A stretch of 64,000 nucleotides of DNA from Porphyromonas sp. (GTDB lineage: Bacteria; Bacteroidota; Bacteroidia; Bacteroidales; Porphyromonadaceae): positions 88,755 through 152,754 of the forward strand of contig JALFBN010000010.1 in NCBI GenBank assembly GCA_022772085.1. The letters run 5' to 3'. Made by a program: the position numbers and the translations under genes. This document shows, piece after piece, positions 45,152-55,424 of the stretch. Within the stretch, counting starts at the first letter, position 1. Each line of letters begins with the position of its first letter. The notes below the pieces were generated by a model. The model did no database searches. It was not told the DNA's origin and was given only the letters and a program-made list of their open reading frames with translations.

Positions 45152-45181
45152 TTGTTATACGTTTGAATACCCTTACCTTTG
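45152..45181 (+). promoter_or_regulatory. Promoter of sufS-rnhB
   Basis: TTG (45152-45154), exactly 19 nt, TACCTTTG (45174-45181), the same form as the OmpA promoter. 36 nt before the ATG at 45218. Confidence 0.7.
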
Positions 45182-45217
45182 CGGAGCAATTAGATACAGA
45201 ATAGTGTAAAGCCAATA

Positions 45218-46432
45218 ATGATGTACGACATAGCCACTTATCGCAAAGACTTCCCCATCCTGCAAACAGAGATGAACGGAAAACCTTTGATCTACCTCGA
45301 TAATGCCGCCACCACCCAAAAACCTCAAGTCGTTATAGATACTTTGGTCGAGGCTTATACTACATGCAATGCCAACGTACACCGAGGGGTTTATCGTTTG
45401 AGCCGTGAGGCTACCGAGAGGCATGAGGGTGCTCGTGCTGCCGTTGCTCGCTTTATCGGAGCTCAAAGCGAAGAAATCCTTTTTACGCGAGGTACCACGG
45501 AGAGTCTCAATCTCGTTGCTTCGACCTACGGGATGACCTTCCTCCATGAGGGTGATGAGATCATGATCAGCACGATGGAGCATCACTCCAACATTGTTCC
45601 TTGGCAACAGGTTGCTCTTGCAAGAGGGTGTCGCTTGGTTGTCGTGCCTATACACGATGATGGTACGCTCGACCTCGAAGCCTACCGATCGTTACTATCC
45701 GAGCGTACCAAGCTCGTTTCGATAGCCCACGTCAGCAATGTATTGGGCACGGTCAATCCCCTCAAAGAAATTATTGGAGAGGCTCATGCCGTGGGGGCTA
45801 TTGTCGTTGTGGATGGCGCGCAGGGTATTGCGCATGAAGTGGTTAATGTCAAGGAGTTGGACTGCGACTTCTATGCTTTTTCAGCTCACAAGCTCTATGC
45901 ACCTACGGGTATTGGGGTACTCTATGGCAAAGCGGAACTTCTGGAAAAAATACCTCCCTATCAGTTTGGGGGAGAGATGATTGAAAAGGTGACGTTTGAG
46001 TGCACAACTTTCAATACAAATCCCTATAAATTTGAAGCAGGCACCCCGAACTTTGTCGGATCAGTGGCCCTTGCCAAAGCGATAGAGTATGTACAAGGTA
46101 TCGGCATGGAGGCGATCGCTCGGCACGAGAAAGGGTTATTACAATTGGCTTTGTCAGAGATCTCTCTTCTAAAAGGAGTGCGACTTATTGGTACGGCTCC
46201 TGACAAAGAGGCTGTTTTGACTTTCGTTGTGGATGGTGTGCATCCCTACGACTTGGCATTGCTCCTCGATCAGCAGGGGATTGCTCTACGCACGGGGCAC
46301 CATTGTGCCGAACCATTACTCAATCGTTTTGGCGTAACCTCAACCCTTAGAGCCTCATTTGCATTATACAATACCGAGGAAGATGTTCATGCTTTTATTT
46401 CTGCATTGAGTCGGGCCTTGCGCTTCTTTTAA
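45218..46432 (+). CDS. sufS: Cysteine desulfurase SufS
   Basis: The 404 residues supply sulfur for Fe-S cluster assembly by removing it from cysteine with PLP. Features: [19 protein letters not shown], the PLP lysine in [18 protein letters not shown], and the catalytic Cys in [15 protein letters not shown], a sequence typical of the SufS group (compare RTGHHCAQP). SufS usually sits with sufBCD and sufE; here no other suf gene is nearby. rnhB starts 5 nt downstream. Confidence 0.95.
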   Translation: MMYDIATYRKDFPILQTEMNGKPLIYLDNAATTQKPQVVIDTLVEAYTTCNANVHRGVYRLSREATERHEGARAAVARFIGAQSEEILFTRGTTESLNLVASTYGMTFLHEGDEIMISTMEHHSNIVPWQQVALARGCRLVVVPIHDDGTLDLEAYRSLLSERTKLVSIAHVSNVLGTVNPLKEIIGEAHAVGAIVVVDGAQGIAHEVVNVKELDCDFYAFSAHKLYAPTGIGVLYGKAELLEKIPPYQFGGEMIEKVTFECTTFNTNPYKFEAGTPNFVGSVALAKAIEYVQGIGMEAIARHEKGLLQLALSEISLLKGVRLIGTAPDKEAVLTFVVDGVHPYDLALLLDQQGIALRTGHHCAEPLLNRFGVTSTLRASFALYNTEEDVHAFISALSRALRFF

Positions 46433-46437
46433 CCTGT

Positions 46438-47037
46438 ATGTTGGAACTCAATTATTCAGCTGATGGATTGATCGAGTGCGGTTGCGACGAGGCAGGGCGA
46501 GGTTCTTTGGTTGGTGATGTCTTTGCTGCTGCGGTTATTCTTCCCGATCATTGCGTTATCCCTGAACTGAACGATTCTAAAAAGCTCACCGAAAAGGTAC
46601 GCTATCGACTTCGACTTCGGATTGAGCAATGTGCCGTTGCATGGGCTGTGGGACGGGCTTCGGCAGAGGAGATTGATAAATACAACATCCTCCATGCCTC
46701 CTTTTTGGCGATGCATCGTGCCATCGATGCACTTCACATTCTTCCCGAGCGTTTGCTTATCGATGGCAATCGTTTTGACGCCCACTCCAAGATTCCACAT
46801 CATTGTATTATAAAAGGGGATGCCAAGTTTGCCTCCATTGCAGCTGCCTCCATCCTAGCCAAGACCTATCGGGATGATTACATGGCTGCGGCCCACAAGA
46901 GGTACCCCTCTTACGGATGGGATCGGAATAAAGGCTATCCCACACCGCTACATCGCAAGAATATCGAGCAGTTCGGACCCTCTCCCCTACATCGTTACTC
47001 CTTCATAAAAAAAATATCCCCTATCTCGGACCGATGA
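46438..47037 (+). CDS. rnhB: Ribonuclease HII
   Basis: The 199-residue protein removes ribonucleotides from DNA and primers. The catalytic start [21 protein letters not shown] (Asp, Glu) and [19 protein letters not shown] and [13 protein letters not shown] match. Length is typical. Start codon 5 nt after sufS, so cotranscribed. Confidence 0.96.
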   Translation: MLELNYSADGLIECGCDEAGRGSLVGDVFAAAVILPDHCVIPELNDSKKLTEKVRYRLRLRIEQCAVAWAVGRASAEEIDKYNILHASFLAMHRAIDALHILPERLLIDGNRFDAHSKIPHHCIIKGDAKFASIAAASILAKTYRDDYMAAAHKRYPSYGWDRNKGYPTPLHRKNIEQFGPSPLHRYSFIKKISPISDR

Positions 47038-47055
47038 CCGGAGTAGGGGATTCTT
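47016..47055. terminator. Two-way terminator between rnhB and the EEP gene
   Basis: ATCCCCTA (47016-47023) and TAGGGGAT (47044-47051) pair perfectly, followed by TTCTTGTT on the plus strand and by TTTTTTTTA-like A-runs on the minus side. The stem begins inside the last codons of rnhB and lies between convergent genes. Confidence 0.75.
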
Positions 47056-47074
47056 GTTCGGAGTCGATTAAAAG

Positions 47075-48118
47075 CTATCGTACAAGGTACAGATAGACAG
47101 GTAAGTGGTCTGAATATCCACCCAAATACTTTCCTCCTGCAAATGTCCTAAAGGGTGTACCTCTATATTTTTCATCTTGTTGTAAGAGGTAGTCTCTACG
47201 GAATATATAGGCCAGTTGATGGTCTTCAGGATTTTCGTAGAGGTGTAGACCATTGGTATTTTTCTCCAGCAGATTGCCACTGACGACCAGCATGTCGAAT
47301 AAATTCCACCTCCCTCTGTAAGCAAGCGTACCACCTCCTTGGCGGAAGAGATCCAGCATAGGAGTATAAAGATCAAGGGCTCGTGTTTCTTCTCTCGTAG
47401 TGCATATCTCAAGACCCTCTTGTACGGACGGATCAATAGGATCATCATTAAAATCCCCCATTAAGATCGCTTTGCTCCCCGGATATTGAGCAATGAGAGA
47501 GTCCGTTAGTGAACGCATTGTTTCTGCCGTTACCCGACGACGCGCTTCCGAGAGAGGATCTCCTCCGAAGCGAGAGGGCCAATGTCCTACGATGATATGA
47601 AATATCTCTCCTTTTATATGGCCTGTGGCAAAGAGCAGATCTCGGGTAAAGAGTTGTGGTCTGTCGGGCAGATCAACAAAGCGCACGCCACTGCTTTGCA
47701 GATGGAAGACCTCAGGATCGTAGAGTAGTGCACAATCCACACCACGTACATCAGGTGAATCGTAATGAACGATTTGGTAATGACGCTTTTGGAGGTAGGG
47801 CTCTCGAACAAGATCTTCCAGAACTTTTCTATTTTCAATTTCAGCCAATCCCACAATTGCAGCACCCTCGTCAGCAATATCTCCAAGTACACGTGCTATA
47901 TTGCCCAACTTATTGCGGTATCGATCTTCGGTCCATTGGCGTTTTCCCAGTGGCAGGAATTCGGCATCATCGTTTGGACCATCAATGTAGTCAAAGGCAT
48001 TCTCCACATTATAGAAAGCGATAGGAATACGAGGATTTTCACCCTTTTGGGCAAAGGCTGAAGCCCTGGAAAGTATAAGTAAGAGCAGTAGAATAAAGGA
48101 TTTTTTTTTCATATTCAT
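47075..48118 (-). CDS. Secreted endonuclease/exonuclease/phosphatase-family protein
   Basis: The 347 residues have a signal peptide (KKKSFILLLLLILSRASAFA); start may be the ATG at 48118 or the one at 48112. The metal-dependent hydrolase motifs are present in order: IAFYNVENAFD, GLAEIENRKVL (catalytic Glu), VGHWPSRFGG, LMGDFNDDP and GGYSDHLPV (catalytic His). Such proteins cut phosphodiester or phosphomonoester bonds. The exported form in this group could degrade DNA or lipid head groups; substrate unknown. Confidence 0.88.
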   Translation of the reverse strand: MNMKKKSFILLLLLILSRASAFAQKGENPRIPIAFYNVENAFDYIDGPNDDAEFLPLGKRQWTEDRYRNKLGNIARVLGDIADEGAAIVGLAEIENRKVLEDLVREPYLQKRHYQIVHYDSPDVRGVDCALLYDPEVFHLQSSGVRFVDLPDRPQLFTRDLLFATGHIKGEIFHIIVGHWPSRFGGDPLSEARRRVTAETMRSLTDSLIAQYPGSKAILMGDFNDDPIDPSVQEGLEICTTREETRALDLYTPMLDLFRQGGGTLAYRGRWNLFDMLVVSGNLLEKNTNGLHLYENPEDHQLAYIFRRDYLLQQDEKYRGTPFRTFAGGKYLGGYSDHLPVYLYLVR

Positions 48119-48214
48119 GAGATCTTGATACAGATGATTGATGTTCGGTTCAGCTCCTTGTCAAAGCTTTTTTGTGATGCATTTGTTTGAGATAGAGAAT
48201 TTGATTACCGGTTT

Positions 48215-49087
48215 TCAGAATGAAAGCCGATCGTCGTACAGCAATAGCCTATCGTCTCCTACCTCACTCTCCTCGAGGCCTCGGATGCAAGAGGTTCGGA
48301 TCTCCCGAATATAGAGCGGATAGCTGGGGGCTTCGGGGTCTCCCAAATGATACAGAGCAATGGTTAGCCGCCCTGCTTCTTTCTTCTCGGGAAAAGTCAG
48401 AGAGAGCGAGGTTTCTCCATTCTGGATAATTCTTTTCTCGATCGTCAGAGGGATGCTGTCGGCGGTATAATAGCTGATTTCCAATATAGGAGCCCATTCA
48501 GGATGGCTTTGTAACGAAGAGGGCAATCCCTGTACCACAATCTGAGTTGTGATCTCTGTATTCTTGGGTATATGGTTTGTTACCAAGACGCTATGCGCCA
48601 CCCAATTGCTCTTTTGGGTGAACTGGATATAGCGGGGATAGTAATTTATTGGGATGATCTGCTCAAGGCTATAACTGCTGATCTCACTGGGAGGCATCAG
48701 ATTTATGAGAGCTTCCTCAAAAGGTAGGTCCGAACCATTTGGGTTGAGCATGGCAAGTTCTTTGTTAATATCAAGGGCTGCTCGTCGAACTATATCGGCA
48801 AAGTAGAGCGGCTTCTCCGTATTGTAGTGAAAAACAATACTATCAAAATCCGAACGTGTAAGGTGGTATTTTGTGAAGATCTCCTGCTCAATGGACAAAC
48901 GCATTGTGTCATTAATGCGGTCTCCCATGGTATCCATGAGACAATCGGCCTTATAAAGTTCACCGATAAGACTTCTTAGTTCTTTCTCACTTAGCTTTCG
49001 TCTCCATTTATTGCCACATCCCATTAAAGTAATGAGGCTCAGTAGGAGAGCGATGGCTCCTGATAAGTAGTGCCTTGGGCAGTGCAT
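48215..49087 (-). CDS. DUF4296 lipoprotein
   Basis: About 290 residues from the ATG at 49087, where a lipoprotein signal begins (YLSGAIALLLSLITLMGC). Longer frames lack a signal. The N-terminal part (KLSEKELRSLIGELYKADCL ... LTRSDFDSIVFHYNTEKP) is DUF4296. The C-terminal half is beta-rich. DUF4296 lipoproteins follow lspA in many Bacteroidota; here the start lies 5 nt after lspA. Function unknown. Confidence 0.82.
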   Translation of the reverse strand: MHCPRHYLSGAIALLLSLITLMGCGNKWRRKLSEKELRSLIGELYKADCLMDTMGDRINDTMRLSIEQEIFTKYHLTRSDFDSIVFHYNTEKPLYFADIVRRAALDINKELAMLNPNGSDLPFEEALINLMPPSEISSYSLEQIIPINYYPRYIQFTQKSNWVAHSVLVTNHIPKNTEITTQIVVQGLPSSLQSHPEWAPILEISYYTADSIPLTIEKRIIQNGETSLSLTFPEKKEAGRLTIALYHLGDPEAPSYPLYIREIRTSCIRGLEESEVGDDRLLLYDDRLSF

Positions 49088-49091
49088 TTTT

Positions 49092-49796
49092 TTATTGTTC
49101 GTCCTCTTGGGGCGTTTTGCGGTTGCTTTTCGGGAAGAGCATCTCCAAAGCATTACTGAGAGACTTCCTGCAGAATAGGATCAACGCCACTGTGCCTACG
49201 CTGATGCACGAGTCCGCAAAATTAAATATAGGGTCAAAGAAGGTAAAGTGCTGTCCTCCCCAAATAGGAATCCATGAAGGCAGATCGCAATCTATCAGCG
49301 GACATGAAAACATATCAACCACACGACCATAAAACAAGGAGGCATATCCCCCATCAGGAGGGAAAGCCTGCGCAATAGTTCCGTGACTGGAGGAGAAGAT
49401 AATTCCATAGAAAAGGGAGTCGATAATGTTACCGATACCCCCGGCCGTCACAAGAGCGAGCACGACAAGAAACCACGTTGAGAACCTGCCACTGCGGATT
49501 AATCGAGCTAATCCCCACCCGAGCAAACCCATGGCAACAATCCGAAATAAGGTCAAAAATAATTTGCTCCCGAGGGTGATGCCATAGGCCATTCCCTCAT
49601 TTTCGACAAAGTATATATGAAACCATTTGAAGATCTCAATATCATCGCCAATCATCATGTGAGTCTTTACCCAAACCTTGATCGCTTGATCAATGAAAAG
49701 GAGGAGAGCAACAAGCCCCCACACCAAGAGCGATTGTTTGACACGTTTTTGGTGTAGGGCTTTGCCGGAGAGGAGCTCTTGATCGGAAGAGTTCAT
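49092..49796 (-). CDS. lspA: Lipoprotein signal peptidase LspA
   Basis: About 234 residues (an ATG at 49808 is also possible). LspA removes signal peptides from lipoproteins in the inner membrane. Four membrane segments are seen (SLLVWGLVALLLFIDQAIKV and three more); the catalytic Asps are in GGIGNIIDSLFY and FNFADSCISV. The long loop with FSCPLIDCDLPSWIPIWGG between them is the usual Bacteroidota insertion. It is followed by a DUF4296 lipoprotein, a likely substrate (inference). Confidence 0.94.
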   Translation of the reverse strand: MNSSDQELLSGKALHQKRVKQSLLVWGLVALLLFIDQAIKVWVKTHMMIGDDIEIFKWFHIYFVENEGMAYGITLGSKLFLTLFRIVAMGLLGWGLARLIRSGRFSTWFLVVLALVTAGGIGNIIDSLFYGIIFSSSHGTIAQAFPPDGGYASLFYGRVVDMFSCPLIDCDLPSWIPIWGGQHFTFFDPIFNFADSCISVGTVALILFCRKSLSNALEMLFPKSNRKTPQEDEQ

Positions 49797-49819
49797 TGTA
49801 CTACTCAAAAGAATCTATA

Positions 49820-52800
49820 TCAAAGGCTTTTAGTTACACTCACCGAGAGATTAAAGTCATCAAACTCTAATACAACGGCATCACTGACGGTATCACTTAA
49901 TTGGATGCTCTCGGCTTGTACTTGATGGGTAATGTAATCGTAATGGTGTTTGATAACTTCGTCCATCTTGCTTCCTGCGAGTACAATCACATCAATATGG
50001 TCATTGACCTCAAAATTAGCCTGTTTACGTACATTTTGAATGCGATTGACAAACTCCCTTGCCAAACCTTCTTCGACTAAAGATTCTGTAAGAGTCACAT
50101 CCAAAGCCACAGTACGTATACCCTCAGTGGCAACAAGCCATCCTGGAATATCCTCAACGATAATATCGACATCGGCACGTTCCAAGCGGACGGGAGTTCC
50201 CTCTACAGTGAGGTCGAGGACGCCCTCTTTTTCGAGCATTGTGATAGAGTTTGTTGGAAGTTCCGCTATAACTTGAGCTAGAGGTTTCATGATTTTTCCA
50301 TAGCGAGGCCCGAGTTTTTTGAAGTCCGGCTTGATCCGTTTGCTCCAAATGCTCTCTGAGGCATCAACGTACTTGATCTCTTTTACATTGACCTCTGTGA
50401 GGATGAGTGAACGTACAGCTTCGATCTGAGCTTTTTCGTGCTCATCCGATATAGGTAGCATGATCAAACTCAATGGCTGACGCACCTTGATATTGACTTT
50501 GCGACGCAGGGCTAAGATCATGGAGGAGAGGTCTTGAGCAACTTGCATACGTTCTTCCAATTCCTTGTCGATGAGCTCTGATCTGCTTTCGGGGAAGTCC
50601 ACAAGGTGTACCGATCTGCCATCTCCAACAAGATCTCTATACAAGTGATCGGCATAGAATGGTGCTATCGGGGCAATCAGTTTAGCGATCGTAGAAAGGC
50701 ATTCGTAGAGTGTTTGGTAAGCACTAAGCTTATCGTTGGTCATCTCACCAGCCCAAAAACGTTTCCTTGACAGACGTACATACCAGTTACTCAGATTGAT
50801 GGATACGAAATTGTCAATGGCACGTCCTGCCTTCGTGGGCTCATAGTTCGCAAGGTGCTCATCTACTTCGGCGATAAGGCTGTGGAGTAGTGATCGTATC
50901 CAACGATCTATTTCGGGTCTTTCTTTGTCTGAGAGGGGTTGCTCTCCTCCCATGAATCCGTCAAGATTGGCATAGAGAGCAAAGAATTGATAGGTGTTAT
51001 AAAGGGTTCCGAAGAACTTACGGCTGACCTCCTTGATCCCCTCGGGGTCGAATTTGATATTGTCCCAAGGAGAGGCATTGGTGATCATGTACCACCGAAG
51101 CGGATCCGATCCGTATTGTTCTATGGTGGCGAATGGGTCTACGGCATTGCCGAGGCGCTTACTCATCTTATTCCCGTTTTTGTCGAGAACAAGACCGTTA
51201 GCGAGCACATTTTTGAACGCAACGCTACCTCGTATCATCGTGGCAATGGCGTGAAGTGTAAAGAACCAACCTCTTGTTTGGTCAATACCCTCAGCAATAA
51301 AATCTGCGGGGAATAGTTCACCACTTTCGATGTCTTCTTTGTGTTCGAAGGGGTAGTGCACTTGGGCAAATGGCATTGCACCGGAGTCAAACCACACATC
51401 AATGAGGTCTTGTTCGCGGAGCATCACTTTCCCCGATGGGGAGACGAGTCTGATTTCATCCACAACAGGGCGGTGTAGATCAATTTTTTCATAGTTCTCG
51501 TCACTGTAATCTCCGGGCACAAATCCTTTGAACGGATTACTCTTCATAACCCCTTTGGCAATAGATTCTTCCACGGCGTGATACAACTCTTCTACTGAAG
51601 CAATACAACGCTCTTCGGATCCATCCTCGCTACGCCAAATGTTTAGCGGAGTACCCCAAAAGCGGCTGCGAGAGAGATTCCAGTCTTGCAGATTTTCAAG
51701 CCACTTGCCAAATCGCCCGGACCCCGTGCTTTCGGGTTTCCAGTTAATCGTGTTGTTTAGAGCGATCATCTCCTCACGACAAGCAGTTGTACGGATGAAC
51801 CAACTATCCAATGGATAATATAGAATGGGCTTATCGGTACGCCAGCAGTGAGGGTAATTGTGGGTGTGCTTCTCAATACGGAAGGCTTTGTTTTCCATTT
51901 TGAGCATTACACAGATATCAACATCCAGACTCTCTTTGTCATCAATAGGCGTTGGAGAGTAGGCATTTTTTACATAACGCCCCGCATAGACATCGTACAG
52001 GGGTAGATCAACGTGGGTCGTGATAAACTCTTTGGATAGATGTTCTATTTTGTAGAACCGACCCTTGAGATCGACCATGGGGCGTTCTTGTCCATCACGA
52101 TCCACCACAATGAGAGAGGGAATACCATTTTGCTGTGCTACCCGGCGGTCATCAGCACCAAAGGTGGGCGCAATGTGTACAATACCTGTACCATCTTCTG
52201 TGGTGACAAAGTCTCCCGTGATCACTCTAAAGGCCCCCTTTTCGGGTTTTACCCAAGGGATCAGCTGTTCGTATTCAAGCCCTGCAAGCTCCCGACCTTG
52301 ATACCTACCAATGATGCGCCAAGGTAGTTTCTTCGTCTCTTGGGGAGCCTCTTCGGGCATCTTTTCTACTTGGCATTTGGGATCGAAATAGGCGTCAATG
52401 CGAGGTGCTCCCATGATGACGGTTTGCTTGAGGGAAGTGTAGGGATTGAATGTCTCAATCGCGACATACTCGATCTGAGGACCTACGCATAGAGCAGTAT
52501 TGGAGGGCAATGTCCATGGTGTTGTGGTCCATGCCAAGAAGTAAACATCTCCCCAATTAGACCATTCAACCTTGGGTCGGAGTACTTTGAACTGAGCGGT
52601 GCAAACAGTATCCTTGACATCTCGGTAACACCCGGGTTGATTCAGCTCGTGGGTACTTAGTCCGGTCCCGGCAGCGGGGGAGTAGGGTTGTATGGTGTAT
52701 CCCTTATAGAGATATCCTTTTTTATAGAGCTCTGCAAGGAGCCACCAAAGGGACTCAATATATTTATTCTTATAGGTGATGTAGGGATGCTCCATATCGA

Positions 52801-53230
52801 CCCAGTAACCCATCTTTTGGGTGAGCTGTTCCCACTCAGCGGTATACTTCATAACCTCCTTGCGACAAGTGGCGTTGTAGTCTGAGACGCTGATGGTCTT
52901 GCCGATGCTATCTTTGGTTATGCCGAGGAGCTTTTCTACACCAAGCTCCACGGGGAGCCCGTGTGTGTCCCACCCGGCACGACGATCTACACGGTAGCCC
53001 TTCATCGTCTTGTACCGGCAGAAAATATCTTTTAGAGAACGGGCTATAACGTGGTGGATCCCGGGCATTCCGTTTGCGGAGGGCGGTCCCTCGTAAAAGA
53101 TGAAAGCGGGGGCATCATTCCGTTGGCGAAGGCTTTCGGCAAAGAGGTTTTCCTTCTCCCATTTGGAGAGGATTTCTTTGTTTATTCCCGAGAAGTCGGG
53201 CTGGGTATATTCTCTAAATTTCTTTTTCAT
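49820..53230 (-). CDS. ileS: Isoleucyl-tRNA synthetase
   Basis: The 1136 residues are the long type. The HIGH-like motif lies in PSANGMPGIHHVIARSLKDI, the editing domain in LAWTTTPWTLPSNTALC, and the KMSKS motif in KNGNKMSKRLGNAVDPF. The catalytic GWDTHGLPVELGVEK is also visible. Charges tRNA-Ile and clears valine. It ends 23 nt before lspA. Many Bacteroidota have a DksA/TraR gene at that junction; none fits here. Confidence 0.97.
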   Translation of the reverse strand: MKKKFREYTQPDFSGINKEILSKWEKENLFAESLRQRNDAPAFIFYEGPPSANGMPGIHHVIARSLKDIFCRYKTMKGYRVDRRAGWDTHGLPVELGVEKLLGITKDSIGKTISVSDYNATCRKEVMKYTAEWEQLTQKMGYWVDMEHPYITYKNKYIESLWWLLAELYKKGYLYKGYTIQPYSPAAGTGLSTHELNQPGCYRDVKDTVCTAQFKVLRPKVEWSNWGDVYFLAWTTTPWTLPSNTALCVGPQIEYVAIETFNPYTSLKQTVIMGAPRIDAYFDPKCQVEKMPEEAPQETKKLPWRIIGRYQGRELAGLEYEQLIPWVKPEKGAFRVITGDFVTTEDGTGIVHIAPTFGADDRRVAQQNGIPSLIVVDRDGQERPMVDLKGRFYKIEHLSKEFITTHVDLPLYDVYAGRYVKNAYSPTPIDDKESLDVDICVMLKMENKAFRIEKHTHNYPHCWRTDKPILYYPLDSWFIRTTACREEMIALNNTINWKPESTGSGRFGKWLENLQDWNLSRSRFWGTPLNIWRSEDGSEERCIASVEELYHAVEESIAKGVMKSNPFKGFVPGDYSDENYEKIDLHRPVVDEIRLVSPSGKVMLREQDLIDVWFDSGAMPFAQVHYPFEHKEDIESGELFPADFIAEGIDQTRGWFFTLHAIATMIRGSVAFKNVLANGLVLDKNGNKMSKRLGNAVDPFATIEQYGSDPLRWYMITNASPWDNIKFDPEGIKEVSRKFFGTLYNTYQFFALYANLDGFMGGEQPLSDKERPEIDRWIRSLLHSLIAEVDEHLANYEPTKAGRAIDNFVSINLSNWYVRLSRKRFWAGEMTNDKLSAYQTLYECLSTIAKLIAPIAPFYADHLYRDLVGDGRSVHLVDFPESRSELIDKELEERMQVAQDLSSMILALRRKVNIKVRQPLSLIMLPISDEHEKAQIEAVRSLILTEVNVKEIKYVDASESIWSKRIKPDFKKLGPRYGKIMKPLAQVIAELPTNSITMLEKEGVLDLTVEGTPVRLERADVDIIVEDIPGWLVATEGIRTVALDVTLTESLVEEGLAREFVNRIQNVRKQANFEVNDHIDVIVLAGSKMDEVIKHHYDYITHQVQAESIQLSDTVSDAVVLEFDDFNLSVSVTKSL

Positions 53231-53264
53231 TGTCTACTCTTCTCTAGGCTATTATATAGCAACG

Positions 53265-53272
53265 CAAAGGTA
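53265..53272 (-). promoter_or_regulatory. -7 box for ileS-lspA-DUF4296
   Basis: Minus-strand TACCTTTG, 35 nt before the ileS ATG at 53230. No TTG at -33 distance. Confidence 0.45.
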
Positions 53273-53657
53273 ATATATTTATAGTGACTGATGGGCTTTT
53301 GCTTGGTAGAAGTTGGTCGATCTTTCCATGTTGTTCTATGATGTTCAGGTATATAAAATAGATCCATTGCCTTGTCGTAGGATTGTAGTACTCGATGGAT
53401 GGCATGGCTTGCAATATCTCTAGGAAACTGCATGGCCCGGAAGAAGGAGGCGTCGTTGGGCAGGAGAATAAACACTCTGCCCTAAACCTGAAAAAAATCC
53501 AGGGCAAAACCATTTTGACTTCTGCTTGTGAAACAAAAAAGTGTAGGGCAGACTTTTTGCGTTTCACGGGATCCCTTTGCATTCCCTTGCAACCAAAGGA
53601 TTTTCCCTTCTTTCCCCTTTTTATATCTCTTGCATTTCAACTCTTCCCAATGTGGGC

Positions 53658-53695
53658 AAAAAAAAACTGTGCCGAAACGGATGTTCCGACACAGT
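53658..53695 (-). terminator. Terminator of the rocD-ctlX-pruA operon
   Basis: ACTGTGCCGAAAC (53666-53678) and GTTCCGACACAGT (53683-53695) form a 13-bp stem with two G-U pairs. On the minus strand it is followed by TTTTTTTTT. Confidence 0.85.
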
Positions 53696-53765
53696 CTCCT
53701 AAGGGAGGAACAGCACTTTTTGTGGAAAGTTTTTACCCTCTTTGCTTGATATAACCTAGGATCGC

Positions 53766-55391
53766 TTACTTTAAGAAAGGATAGGCATAGTCCGTGGGAG
53801 GTGTATATGTCTCTTTGATACAACGAGGACTGCACCACTTTAGGAGGTTGATAGGTCCCCCTGCTTTATCGTTAGTCCCTGATGCCCGAGATCCACCGAA
53901 AGGCTGTTGTCCGACTACAGCTCCCGTAGGTTTGTCATTGATGTAGAAGTTGCCTGCCGCATGTTCTAGGCTTTGTAGCGCGAGTTCGGTAGCATAGCGA
54001 TCGTAAGAGAAGATAGAGCCCGTGAGTCCGTATTTGGCTGTGCGATCTACAAGGCGAAGCGTCTCGGCATACTCCCCATCGGGATAAACATAGACGGAAA
54101 GAACGGGACCGAAGAGTTCGTCGCACATGGTTTCATAATCAGGTGTTTGGGCTAAGATCACCGTCGGTTGTACATAGTATCCAACCGATTTGTCATAACC
54201 ACCTCCGAATATGATATCAGCATTGTTGCTTTGTTTGGCTCTTTCGATATAGCCTGCAAGGTTATCAAAAGAGGCTTCATCGATCACTGCATTCACAAAA
54301 TTATCGAATTCTCGGACGTCTCCCATCTTAACAGTCGATAGCATATCACCCAAACGGCTTTTTACATCCTGCCACATACTTTGAGGAATGTAAGCACGGC
54401 TGGCTGCAGAGCACTTCTGCCCTTGGTATTCAAAGGCCCCCCGCAAGAGAGCTACTGCCACCTCTTGTGCATCGGCAGAGGGGTGTACCATTACAAAGTT
54501 CTTGCCTCCGGTTTCGCCCACAATGCGTGGATAAGTACGATAGCGGTCTATGCTCGACGCAATACTTTTCCAAATAGAATTGAATGTTGCCGTTGATCCC
54601 GTGAAATGGAATCCTGCTAAATGTTCGCTAGCCGTTACAACTTTGCCAATGGTGCTACCTTGTCCCGGTACGAAATTGACCACGCCATCGGGTAAGCCTG
54701 CCTCCTTGAAAATCTTCATGAGCAGATAATTGCTGTAAAGAGAGGTGGATGAAGGTTTCCATACCGATGTGTTCCCCATCATGGCAGGAGCGAGGTTAAG
54801 GTTGGAGGCAATACTCGTAAAATTGAATGGAGTTACGGCGAAAACAAATCCTTCAAGACCTCGGTACTCCATCCTATTGAGCATGGTAGCATCGCTGATG
54901 GGTTGTTCGCTGTAAATCTGCCCTGCGTAGTAAGTACTGAAGGTGAGGAAGTCGATAAGTTCGCAAGGAGCATCTATCTCTGCCTGCATGGGGTTTTTAC
55001 TTTGCCCAAGCATCAGGGATGCATTGAGTTCGTAGCGATATTTTGTTGCAATGAGGCGGGCAATACGCATCATGATGGCAGCTCGCTCCGTCCAGGGGAG
55101 TCGGCTCCACTCTTGGCGTGCCTTCAGAGCTGCATCAATGGCGAGTTGTACTTCCTTTTCGGTTGCCTTATGATACACACCTAAGCAGTGCTTATGGTCG
55201 TGAGGCATAATGACATCGCCTAAGTTGCCTGTGCGATATTCTTGTCCTCCTATGATGAGGGGGATCTCTATCTCTTGGGCGGCTTGTCGGTCTAGGGCTG
55301 CCTTAAGAGCTTCCCGCTCGGGAGTGCCTGGGGCATAGCTATATACGGGTTCGTTTTTTGGTTTTTCGAAAAGATATACTGAATTGTTCAT
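53766..55391 (-). CDS. pruA: L-glutamate gamma-semialdehyde dehydrogenase (P5C dehydrogenase)
   Basis: The 541 residues oxidise glutamate semialdehyde (from proline or ornithine) to glutamate with NAD. The catalytic Glu is in GETGGKNFVMVHPS and the catalytic Cys in EYQGQKCSAASRAYI; FHFTGSTATFNSIW binds the cofactor. The family length is about 540. It ends the operon rocD-ctlX-pruA, in which ornithine is converted to glutamate. Confidence 0.95.
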   Translation of the reverse strand: MNNSVYLFEKPKNEPVYSYAPGTPEREALKAALDRQAAQEIEIPLIIGGQEYRTGNLGDVIMPHDHKHCLGVYHKATEKEVQLAIDAALKARQEWSRLPWTERAAIMMRIARLIATKYRYELNASLMLGQSKNPMQAEIDAPCELIDFLTFSTYYAGQIYSEQPISDATMLNRMEYRGLEGFVFAVTPFNFTSIASNLNLAPAMMGNTSVWKPSSTSLYSNYLLMKIFKEAGLPDGVVNFVPGQGSTIGKVVTASEHLAGFHFTGSTATFNSIWKSIASSIDRYRTYPRIVGETGGKNFVMVHPSADAQEVAVALLRGAFEYQGQKCSAASRAYIPQSMWQDVKSRLGDMLSTVKMGDVREFDNFVNAVIDEASFDNLAGYIERAKQSNNADIIFGGGYDKSVGYYVQPTVILAQTPDYETMCDELFGPVLSVYVYPDGEYAETLRLVDRTAKYGLTGSIFSYDRYATELALQSLEHAAGNFYINDKPTGAVVGQQPFGGSRASGTNDKAGGPINLLKWCSPRCIKETYTPPTDYAYPFLK

Positions 55392-55424
55392 ACGTATAAC
55401 TAGGATAAGTGGGATAATGTTTTA

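Larger units (their letters stand above)
53231..53765. other. 535-base gene-free region with hairpins
   Basis: No convincing gene; two frames of 112-119 codons run through the hairpins. TCTGCCCTA (53476-53484) and TAGGGCAGA (53544-53552) are inverted; within them GTGAAAC (53528-53534) and GTTTCAC (53561-53567) also pair. TGCCCT...CTGAAAA...AGGGCA (53478-53506) matches the element at 15981-16010. Could be an untranslated RNA or repeat. Confidence 0.5.

Noticed and set aside
53395..53754. 119-codon plus frame upstream of the pruA terminator
   Set aside because: It runs through the terminator stem and other hairpins, with no start signal or recognised domain.
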